Shown in pieces: positions 10,794 through 21,231 of a stretch of 64,000 nt of DNA. The notes below the pieces were generated by a model that did no database searches, was not told where the DNA came from, and saw only the letters and a list, made by a program, of their open reading frames with translations. Position 1 is the stretch's first letter. Each line of letters starts with the position of its first letter. The stretch comes from Mesodorylaimus sp. YZB2_4. Lineage: Eukaryota; Nematoda; Enoplea; Dorylaimida; Dorylaimidae. Position numbers and translations under genes: made by a program. The stretch is from contig JASANH010001508.1 in NCBI GenBank assembly GCA_030248295.1, forward strand, positions 310,001-374,000, written 5' to 3'.

Positions 10794-13003
10794 TTACGCA
10801 GTTCTGCTTTCTGCAAGGACGTCGAATGAAGAGGGGCTGATCACAACGCCCACCGCAGTATCTGCCTTTGAAGGTACTTGGGCGGAGAAGAAGCGGAAAC
10901 GGAAATGTTGCACTAGTGCTGTCAAAAATATGAATACTTCCATTCTCGCAAGCGATTCACCAAGGCATGTTCTGGGGCCTAAAATGACTCTATTTAGTAG
11001 TGTGCATTGATGTCATCCATCAATCCACATGTCAGGCCAAACTAGGGTGATTAGTTTTCCGTTTGTACCGAGTGCTATATGCATGCGGGCGGATTTCCCC
11101 TATACTGTACAAAAGTACTGAAGTGCTCAGGCAAGACAAGACACTAAGCAGATCTTTTCGGCATGTCCCTGTGAGTGCACAATGCTAGTCAGTTCTGTGC
11201 CTGGCCCATGATGCTCGTGGCCTGCCACTCACGATCAATGTCAGCAAAACAGGCTAGCCTGGTTTTCAGTGCACAAACTTGTACCTAAACTAACCTCGGA
11301 TGGGCTGCCAAAAAGAATGACCCGACTCACCAATTCCAAATGGCAAGAAACTCGGATTCTTTATCAATTTTCCCTCCGAGTCCAAAAATCTTTCGGGTCG
11401 AAATTGGTCAGGATCAGGGAAATAAGCTGGATCTCGGTGCACAGCCCAAACTAAAGGAATGACATAAGCGTCTTTCGGGATGGAATATCCCTTTAGTCTA
11501 ACATCAGTCAGGGTCCTGTGCGTGACCGAAAATGGGAACACGGTGTAGATGCGTTCCACTTCGCAAATGGTTGCCTCCGTGTAAGGCATCTGTACTCGGT
11601 CAGCCCACGTCACTTCCCCGCTATTCCCAGCACATGTCACCTTAGCAATCTCTTGGTGGATCCTCTCTTGGCATTCAGGATAACGACACAAATGCCACAA
11701 GGCCCATCGCAAGGTCGTTGCCGTAGTTTCGCTCCCAGCGATGAACAGTTGTTGAACAGATATCAATAATTGGTCATCGTGGAAGTATTGACCGTCACCA
11801 GATTCCCTGGCCTTAAAAAAGGCACTAACATAGTCAACTGACGGGTCTTCACTGCCACTAGAAAATTCTAGCTGACGTCTTTTCTCATTGATACATTGCT
11901 GAAGGAATCTGAGCACCTGAACCCCGTCCGTGGCCACTTTCTTGGCGTTCTGGTGGCCAGGTAATTTCAAGAGCCAAGGCAAAAAGTTAAAAGCTGAGAA
12001 TCCGTTGACACCACTGTGACATAGTCGATAGGTGATAGTTGCTAAGTAATCAATGTAGACCGGGTCGTCGTAGTCGAAACGACGTCCGAAAACGAACTGG
12101 ACTATAATGTTTGCCACAGCATAGTGCAGGTAAGGCTCGATATCGAAAGGCTGCTTCTTGTGGTTTGCAATCTCTTCGCACAGGACTCGAGTTTCGTATT
12201 TGATCTTGGGTTCAAGACTGGAACGACCAGCGCCGAAATCTTTGAGTATTTTTAGACAGAAGCGACGTTGTTCACGCCATAAATCGCCTTCGGCTCCTGT
12301 TAGCCCTGGAATGAGAAAAAGGGGGTAGAAGCAGTGTATTCGAGACAGCGTGGCCTTCTTGCGCAAAGGATCTTGGTCAAATCTGACCAGGTCATCTAAA
12401 ACCGCAAACCTCAAATCCTCAAATTAAAAGACAGTTGCTTTACACTTGAAGAGTTTCCTTAAAATGTGAAGCCAGCTACCAGAATCTGAAGGTAGCTTCA
12501 CATTTGACGTGGCATGCCGGCCACTCGTTTCCGCTCAAGATTGGCGCTCTTGGATCAAGTTTTGATCCTGACTCCCGACTCCACGAATTTGCTTCAAATT
12601 ATCGGAGCAATGCGTTTCTTTGAAAGGAGTATTTTCTGATGATGCCCCTTAGCCATTGAGTCCTTTTCTTACCGATTCCTAGAGTGATCCCTTTTGCTCT
12701 GAATGCACGTATTACACTTCGACCATTGAAGGCATCGCCATTCTTCAGAAACGCCTCTCGAACGGTGTTACAATCGCCCAACACGACCACCAGAGTACTT
12801 CCCATATAAAAGCTTAGTAAACTGCCGTATTTTCTGCACCATTTTTCCACTGTCAAATGAGCTGTCGTTGCTGAAATGTATGGGATGCAACCCAAGACGG
12901 GAAGGCCATGTGGACCAGGAGGTAAGGGACCAAGGCCACGTCGAGAGAAAACCAAAAAGCCAAGATACAAAATGAGGATGACACCAAGGAGAATGGCGAG
13001 CAT
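10794..13003 (-). CDS. Cytochrome P450, CYP2-clan-like (496 aa, three exons)
   Basis: Haem-thiolate monooxygenase, probably anchored in the ER membrane. Minus-strand exons 13003-12673, 12305-11331 and 10978-10794 join in phase (331+975+185 nt) to 496 residues. The N-terminus is a hydrophobic anchor (LAILLGVILILYLGFLVF) followed by the proline hinge LPPGPHGLPVLG. Other motifs: WREQRRF and LKDFG (C helix, typical of CYP2), the I-helix AGSETT, the K-helix EVER (ExxR), FRPERF, and the haem loop FGIGGPRTCLG, a perfect FxxGxRxCxG with Cys near residue 440. The last exon is easily missed because it starts 350 bases from the preceding one. All catalytic motifs are present, so it should be active. Subfamily and substrate cannot be told; ecdysteroid or xenobiotic metabolism are both possible. 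Confidence 0.93.
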
Positions 13004-14425
13004 ATTTTAGACTTGAAGTAGAGTTGGTCGATGCATATTAATGGTCAGAAGCCAGAGTGCGTTATCAGCACTGTTACTGATAAGACCAGTGGCGAAGAGC
13101 TTGCTCTAAAAACAGGCGCTTTTGGATACATGATGCGCATGCTGTCGCGAACGCGAGCGACGAACATGCAAACGCGTCTGCCAGCCCAAGAGGGTGACAT
13201 GATAGGCTGGGCAGGATGAAGATGAAAATGTAAAAGGGGATGACTGCGGGATTACATGTGGTGAAGTGTCGTTTTTTATGTCAAGCGTTTTTTCTAAGCT
13301 GTATTTTTCAAAACTTTTATTCTGCCGTCGACGAATCAACTTTCCACTGCGCAAACAATCGACGGCACATGCACTGCTATGGCGGATAGTGGTGAATTGC
13401 AAATTATGACTAAAGCAGACCATGCATGCTACTCTTTTTGTTCCGAACCCCTGCCCGATCGATGGCTCTATATGTATATTTGGCTCAAGAGGAGACGCTT
13501 CGCAGACAAAATTTTAAGTGATAGTGTGACTGTTAAACCAAAATAATATGATCGGGCACGTTTAAGTTCAGTTTTATGAATAGAAAAACTGACGAGCAAA
13601 CATCAACTTGGAAACTCACGGCCAGTAAGTGCATAGATGGCAGAAACAGAGGCTCGAATGAGCTTGATGTGCTTTTTATGACAGAAATAACTGAATGTCG
13701 GCCCAGGGGCGTAAATGCGGTCTGAACAATTGTATTGTAGCTAGCGTAAATCCTCTATCAGCGCTATCGCTTATCAGCGCTAGGTGTTCCCACCGTCGCG
13801 CTACAAGGCGCATCAAACGCTCGCTGTGCCGTCACCACCGTGAGGATCAGGTCCTGCCCGGGTGTTCCCTGGTGCCTCAAGTGGAGGCATCCCAGACCGA
13901 AGTCTGGTAGGACGAACACCTGCAGGAAACCCCAAGCGCAAGACGCGCCAGTTAGGCATTCACCACTACCACCTGGACTCTCCCACTAGCCCTTCGGGGG
14001 GGGGGGGGGGGGCACTAGTGGGAGAGCCCCACTAGTCCCCTCTATTCAAGCAGTGATAGCCGCTGGGGATTTTGCACACCAGTGGGATCGACCAATTTTT
14101 GTTGGAGTCCGAACATACTGGAGTTGCTTCGCCTTGGGAAACTAAAACTTTGAATCACTCCCCAAAACCTGATATGAAAGCGTGGTGGTACCATACTTTC
14201 ATCTAGGTTTTGCAAGGACACAACACGAATGTGGTGTTATGCGAGCGTTGAGCCCAGAACAACCTTTCTATTTAATCCCAGCCACCTCAGAGAACCACCT
14301 CAGAGTAGGAGTGAAAGCGCACAGGAGAGGAATGCTGCACGAGAAGCTGAGAAGGCCTGTTTAATTGGACTAGAAGAAGCAAGATGAGAATGGAAAAGGT
14401 TAGGCGGATGGAACTCGAACGCTGA
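13004..14425. other. Intergenic, repeat-containing, no gene
   Basis: This is upstream of the P450 on the minus strand. It contains a degraded repeat around 13790-13990 (with an AGACCGAAGTCT block shared with repeat family B) and the G-tract hairpin at 13978-14026. No exon with splice signals and a recognisable motif was found. Confidence 0.45.
13978..14026. repeat. 12-bp perfect inverted repeat around a 17-G homopolymer
   Basis: The arms 13978-13989 and 14015-14026 are exact reverse complements (CTCTCCCACTAG and CTAGTGGGAGAG). The loop contains 17 consecutive G residues (13996-14012). A third partial copy of the arm follows at about 14028-14036. The run length could be affected by assembly. 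Confidence 0.85.
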
Positions 14426-15808
14426 AGGCGAATTTATACTTCACTGCGAGTGAGGGCCGGGCGAAGGTGGCTGACGGGCGCGGGTCGATTTACATGTTTA
14501 TACTAGCAGCGGGCTCGGGACGGGTGAGGGGCGGGCTGGAGCGAGGGCCGCCCGTAAAGGGTTCTTTGTCAACCCGTCGACGGGCCGCTTTGTCTGCAAA
14601 AAGCGGGACGACATTTCGTGATGACACAGAATGACTTAGAATTTTTTACTGCTGGAACGAAAGGACTCGTAACTCTGTGCCGACGACCAGGTGACTCACT
14701 GGTTGATTATAGTGCAATCTGGCTCACAAAAATTTCCTCCTGTTACGATTTGCTCTTTTTCACAGAAAATAGCATTGCTAAACTGGCTGAATACACATTC
14801 CTCAATTTTAATAAAAATCAAAAAACAATGATGTAAAAATAGATTAAGAATATGTAAATTCCGACTTTAAAAGAAAAACCAAACTGCTGCTGACATCACT
14901 GACGATGAGTTACCGTTTTTATTCTGGAAAGTGACAAAGAAAATACTTCGACTGACATTGCATGAGAAGCGGAGATACAATGTCTCCCCTGTCAGGGAGT
15001 AGAACTTCGCGGGAGCCGCTTGTGTCCATGCGGTCGAATGGCCTGTCAAACGCTGGATAGAGTCTAAAAAATAGCACGATTTGATTACGATGAGTGTCAA
15101 AGCGGAAAATCGTTCTTCTCGAGAAGTCAGGGGATTGAATGAAGCTCATCTTTCAGTTTTCAGACGCATATTAAGGACTGTTACAGATCCCAGTCCAACT
15201 TTATGCCCAACGAAACCATCAGTATTTCACGAAAAAGAATTCCCTCACTTTGTAATCTGTCGTAATGATGAAAATGACGAAAGCAAGTGGCAGCGAGACA
15301 TCCAGGAAGGTTTTCTGGGCGAAATCTTAGAAAATAAAATAAAAATAAGTCATAGAGATATCACTCCCAATCGTCTTGTCAGAGCGCGCGCTGGCCAGAA
15401 AGTTAGGTCTGAAGAAAGGTGGAAATAAAATACTTTGCGAACGCTGACTAAATTTTCCATTCGATATTCGAATTCTACGATAAAAACTGTGCAAGAAACT
15501 CTTATCTTAAAAATTTTCAGTCGAAATGGCGAAAAGTAGTTCAAAGGAGAATACCAACGGGTCGAGTTGCAATAAGAACGAAACTTATTGCCATTTCGCC
15601 CGCAAACGGGCCGACCGCGCGCGGGTGATATTGGTGACGTTTATACTTTTTTCGGCTAGCGACGTGCTGGTTTGTAGCGTTTATCCTGCCAGAGGGCGCG
15701 GGTCGACGGGTGACGGGCCAAGCCAGGGCTACAGTAAGCTCGAAACTTACTTTTACCCCTGTGCGGCCCTCGCCTGGCCCTCACCCGCAGTGAAGTATAA
15801 ATTCGCCT
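14426..15808. mobile_element. Non-autonomous TIR transposon, PIF/Harbinger-like
   Basis: The ends are inverted repeats. The first ~42 bases (starting AGGCGAATTTATACTTCACT) match the reverse complement of the last ~42 with about three differences, and weaker inverted similarity rich in GGGC/GACGGG motifs continues for about 150-200 bases. The element is flanked by TGA at 14423-14425 and TGA at 15809-15811, a 3-bp target duplication as made by PIF/Harbinger transposases. Both subterminal regions contain GTTTATAC-type blocks. No transposase domain is recognisable inside; the longest open frame (15081-15428) has no known motif. Confidence 0.7.
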
Positions 15809-18800
15809 TGAAGTACCTGACGATGGCAGGCCTAACTACATAGACAGGTTTGAACATATAGGTACTCTACTGTGCTTACCTGTGGTCTTATTTCCGTCTG
15901 TTAGTTGAGCAGTTACTGTGGCAAAAAATAAAATTATTTCAAATTCCATTTCAGCAGATTGTCAAGGCGGCTTGGTTTTTTCAGACAATGTTCAGGCGAC
16001 GAGCAAGCAAGGCTTCGAGCTTCGAGCAAGCAACGCCTGTTTTATGAGCACCATCCAATGAAATCATACTTTTGTCTAGACCTGTTCGTAACTCTGATAG
16101 CTAGACTTTTAGTCAGTAGATTTCTCAGATATAACGCTAGGTCAGACTGGCACCAAAAGCAGTCGCAGATAAGACGGAAAACAGGTGAACAACAGAAAAC
16201 TCATCACCCATATGGGGTGTTTGTACCGCCCTGCGTTTAAATTTCTTATCAGAATGAGCAATCGCTGACTTTACCCCAGCTTTGATAAATAACCTTGTTG
16301 GGGGAGGCGTCAATTGAATTTAGCCGCGCTGTATTTAAGTCTAGTCATAAATCATTATTAATATTACTGCCAAAAGTAGCGCGCGATAATGAATTTTGCA
16401 CAGTTGGAATTTAAATTCATTCAAGAAACACGATCTTTTTGCATCATGCTCTCTCGGTCCATCAAAGGCATTAAATGTGCATCCACGGCATGGCTCATTG
16501 ATAGATTCGGAAGGCGGACATATTTGCACGGACACATGAACTTTTCGAGGGCACGTTTTGATTGGACAGTAGGTTGGTATATCTGCATTCTGCACATGCT
16601 GTGAGTGCAGCAAAGGACTCGAATAAGCGCAAGTCTGCACGGTGTCCAATGGAGAATGCATGCGAGTCTGACCAGTCACAACTACAGTAGTTTTCCGGTT
16701 TTGCTTAGCGGACAATATCCTGTCCGCCGTGAGCCGCCAGCGACAACATTTGTAATGAGAAATGGCAGCGTCATATCTCGCACGCTTTGTTTCTGGTGAC
16801 CAGAATGAAAGACTTCACTGTTTCATGGTTGGCTTCATGTCCTGCTGATGGTCGTTGTGATCCCAGAGCAAGGTTCTCTTTAATTGTGCTCCCGTGCACT
16901 AATTTGTCCTCTGCACCTTTGGTTCAGCGGCTGGCCTCACTGATTGGCTTTTAATTTCGATCTAGACAAGTCTTGTCTAAGCTTGTGATGTGACCCTGGT
17001 CGGTAAAATCGAGAGCGTCGACTTACCAGATGCGCATAGCTAATGGGGCCTGTTTTTGCATCATTTCCGAACACATGGTGAATGCCTGGCAAGGACATGC
17101 CAGGCATTCACCATGTGCAAGGGCATGGTGACGAAATGTCCAACCATTAGAAGGACTGCCCGTGCAGCGCTTTCGATGCCAACTAGGTAGTGTCAGTCCT
17201 GATCAGCTGTTACAGTAGCAGCCAGCACCCACCCATCACGCCTTTCTCTGGCAAGTACTAATTGATCCTATAATCTATGGGATGACGATATTATACCTGG
17301 TCCCGTCCCCGGAAACCCAGCGTACGGATAAGTCAACATGTGATTGAAAATTCTGCTGCCGCAGCTCCTTGAACTACCTGCGTACGACGAGGCGCCGAGG
17401 ATTTTAGCGAGGACGACGCAAAGTTCACTGATAAGCTGGGCCGCATCAATGGCCGCAATTTTCTTTATCCATTTCACGCCCTCTGGCCCTGAAACTGCTC
17501 GACGCTCAAAAGCTCAAATCATTTCGTGTAAAATGTGTCCCTTCACCCTCGAGTGCGCATAAGCGTTTGGTGATGTGGTAAAACATGAACAAAACATGAA
17601 CAAGCTTTTAGGTCATCCTTTTTTGCACGTCAAGACAAACTTGTCACATTCTCAATTAACACCATGCTGACACATACGGTAGACATCGCTGAAAGGCAAA
17701 GACGGCAGCGGACTGACGACATAGAATTTGAAGAGCAGGTGTCGACTGAGAAGAATTCGAATTAGGAGTAGGTACTACTATGCCTTGTATGTGACGTTGA
17801 TAACCATACGATTGGTGGGGCCAATAGCATGAGCTGCAGCAGATTCGAGCATGTTTTAGAATTCTATACACCCAGTGTGTAAGGTGCTTTTGCTGGTGCT
17901 GCCAGGAAACCCATGGAAAGTCGATATTCGATCCATCTATGGTATACTTGTTGCCTTTTTTTAAATTTCCACTCACGAACCTCAAAAATGCCGAAAAACA
18001 GCATTTATGATAGTTGGCTAAGAAGTTGCTGAAAAACGTTTCAGTCTAAAGATTTAGCCGTGACAGGTCAACTAACAGCAGGTGATAGATGGCCCTTGTT
18101 GCAGTACATCATGAAGGAAAGCAGTTGCAACCATGTTCCCAGTCACACAATGCCCATTGCGGATGATCTATCATGCACCTGCCTGCCCAGTCAAGTTTTA
18201 CAGTCGTAATACGCTTTTACGGCTTAGGCCAATGATTTCAAGCTGCTGTACAGGAGAGAGTGGAAGCGGGGCTGGTGAATGAGCCGGGAGGCTCGGCTAT
18301 AAGCTATCTATCGATTTCCGATGTGCTGTGAATAAGCGAAAGAGCAGTGGGTGCCGTCGTGTAAGCTATATCTGAGCTGTTGCATGAGCGGGCTTACGTT
18401 TTAACGAGAATGTTTTCCATGTGCATACAGCTGCCTTTCATCGAGGCGTCCTTCATATTTCTATGTGGCCCATGAACGGGTCTCTGCTAAGAGGTCTTCG
18501 TACTACGTATGGAAGAAAAAGGGGCGTATCAGCGATTGGGTAATGCCGGAAGCCAACGCTTCGTCACTCGGTGTGGTGCTCAGTCGCGGCGTGGTGAGCA
18601 TTTCCGGCCGAGCGAGGGGCGGCTCGTTGGGCTTACCATATTGAATATGGATGGAGAAAGGCGAGGTTATTAGGCGCGGCCCCCGATGTAGTCAATCCAA
18701 TGATGCATAAGGGCTTTTTCGCTTTTCCTTCTCTTTATTCTGCCCTTCTCGAACACGGCGACTAAAATGGATTGCGTATTAGCTAGGCGCCTGGAAAATG

Positions 18801-21147
18801 TATGCTTTTCGTGTTGATCATGATGCGGGCGAGGTGAGAACGGGCATTGTGGAAGGCACTCGGAGAAAAAATGACTGTCTTGGATCTCAGCCTCGTCTTC
18901 CTTCGCCCGTTTATTTGATAGGAACCCGCTGAGTGCTGTTCCGCTACAAAAAAATGACATTTAGTAAGATAATTTAATATGGGTAAAATCAAGTTTTGAT
19001 CAAAGTGGTCTCAAGAAGGACTGGGTTAGGTACCTAATTCGATCCGTGCTAGAGTACGTCTTCAGAACGTCTCTAGAACAAGTCCATGCACGTGAGCTTT
19101 GCAGACTCCTCGCATGTAATCTTGCGCGTGTAGTGAGCTCGTTAGCACCTCATCTCTCGTCCCTAGGGTAGCTGGTTTCATGACTTTTGTCTAAATTGAG
19201 TTGGCTGGGGTCATAGCTGTTTCCGTATCAGATAGGCCCTTTTTCTAACCTTCGCCCAATGTCTATGTTTTCCTACGGCTTTTTTGAATGAAAATCGATA
19301 GTTTTAGTGAGCTTTACCAAATTTGGTCACGGACAGTGGAAATAAACGATGAGCTGGTGGTCCGATTCGACACGGTCAATTTTTTAGCAATCGTCCTAGA
19401 GAGCGGCGAGATGAAAACGAGTTCTTCTCACTGCTAGATCGTCGAGTCTGAGATGTAGGAAGGACGTCGGTCAAGACATCTTAGCAATTAGGTTGTGAGG
19501 AGGCGCCTTTGACGTCAGCTTGATTCGACGGTTCGCTAGTTATTTCCTGTAATTCGTTTCGGCATGCTTCTATCATGTGATCTCGCTAGTACACCAGCTT
19601 AGCCTCCTTGGGGACTCTCCTTTCTTCTCCTCGGCTTGCTCCTGGTCAGACTCGAGGGGGAGATAAGGGCGAGGGGTAATCGATATTGACCAGTTATCTA
19701 TACTTAAACCTCCTCTCGATGATAAGTACCATGGCTAACCCAATCTGACTCATGTCATAGGACACAGTGGCCCCGAAGATTCCAGTTCTATTTATCAGCT
19801 TCCATAGGCGAGGCGATGCTTGACGAGGAAACTCGACACTGAGCTTGGATTTTTCCACACTTGCCAAGCGATAGAGACTATTCGTTGTGAGAATTTGACT
19901 GAAAATCCAGTGGCAGTCTCCATTAGACGAACCCTTTTGTTCCAAAAAATCTGTTTTTTATTTCGTGTCTAGTCCAGCTCTGTCATCCCCGCATCAGCCC
20001 TTGGTACGGTTTCAAAATCATGTGACCAAAGGTGGCTGTTTCAATATTTATTTTTCTAAAAAAGACTGCACAATAAGACTCGTTCATCTGTCGCCCGGAC
20101 TTTCACGCCATTCTCGTACTGGGGTGTGTCAGGACTGTATTTGGATGAGCACGTTTGCTGCGCTGGCGTGGGAAGCTTTTTCGTTCTACAAGGAGTGCGA
20201 GGGTGTAAAAAAAGGAGACCCAGACTGTAAAGCCGCCCTTGTTTTTTTCCTATTTCCTAAATGGACTTGTGTTATCGTCCTGAGGATGTCCTCGTTTGGT
20301 CGAATTGCCGTTAGGCATCGAGTTTCTTTTTCCCTTGCTGTGCCAAAGTGATTTGACAAGCAATTTATGCTTACTGTAGACCGGACGTTGTCACACTTGA
20401 TGAAATGAGCTCGGCGAGCTGAGCTGATGGCGAGCAAAGTTTGATCAAGCGATGGACATTTGCAACAGGCCTTTCGTTGACTGGGTCTTGTCGGGCACTG
20501 TTTGCTCATTGATTTGGGCCGCTTTTTATCTCTCTCGAGATTACGTCAGCCGAGAAACGTAACTTCTGTCAGATCGATATCCCGCATAACTTTTAATTTT
20601 CCACGTAGCTGGCTAAAATTTGGCTCGTTCCCAATGCCCTCTTAAATCCTACCCAGCAAATGTTTCCTTCTCTGGCGATTGTTCGCACGCGGCCGAACTG
20701 AAATTGCTTCCTGTTCTAATTACGCAATTTTTTCTTTGAGTCTTTTGGTAGTCGCTGCGGGGTCGGCCAGTTGAGCTAGTTGGGGAATGTACGGGAGCAT
20801 AGTTGGAGGAAAGTGAAATTAAATCGCAGCTCGAAAGAGTGCCTGGCATATTCTTCATATCGACCCGTTCCCAGTCCCAATTGTCGCATTTTTGCTGACG
20901 TTTACTCGGGTCCCGACCTGTAGATTTACAAATTAGTCTAACCAAGCGTACGTTAGCTTTAGTAGAGATAACTAGAGTTTTTCTCAAAGCTTCGTCATCT
21001 ATTCGATGCCGAAGTTGTATTTGATTTAATATTTATTTTTTAAGGGTAGACGAGCAGAGTCGTCCGTTCAGTTTAAATCAAATCGCTCGTGCGGCTGATT
21101 TAATTTTTGTTCGAGGAACCCACGTTTTTTGAATTCCCGCATTTACG
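15809..21147. other. Long intergenic region, no supported gene
   Basis: More than 5 kb between the TIR element and SNAP-25. Many open frames exist but none shows a family motif plus splice support. The best unassigned exon-like piece is on the minus strand at 17488-17378 (VKWIKKIAAIDAAQLISELC within acceptor and donor signals), with no partner exon found. A perfect hairpin lies at 17072-17117. The last ~100 bases before 21148 presumably hold the SNAP-25 5' UTR. Confidence 0.4.
17072..17117. repeat. Perfect 20-bp hairpin with 6-nt loop
   Basis: Bases 17072-17091 are the exact reverse complement of 17098-17117, separated by AGGACA. Pairing does not extend beyond the arms. A stem of 20 uninterrupted pairs by chance is very unlikely. 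Confidence 0.9.
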
Positions 21148-21231
21148 ATGGCGGCCAACGGGACGAATGACAACGCTTTGCGGAGCGAATTGGAAGAAAT
21201 TCAATTCAAATCCAATCAAGTGGCCGATGAT
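21148..21231 (+). other. SNAP25: SNAP-25 alternative first coding exon 1A
   Basis: 28 codons from ATG 21148 to a GTAAGT donor, phase 0. It ends [18 protein letters not shown], which fits the start of helix 1 in insect and vertebrate SNAP-25 (ELEELQ...AD). This is the canonical-looking N-terminus. Confidence 0.85.

Noticed and set aside
17072..17117. MicroRNA precursor
   Set aside because: Total length 46 nt with a 6-nt loop is below the usual animal pre-miRNA size and pairing does not extend outward.
17378..17488. Minus-strand exon-like segment (VKWIKKIAAIDAAQLISELC) with acceptor and donor signals
   Set aside because: Composition is protein-like, but no partner exon in compatible phase and no family match were found within 1 kb.
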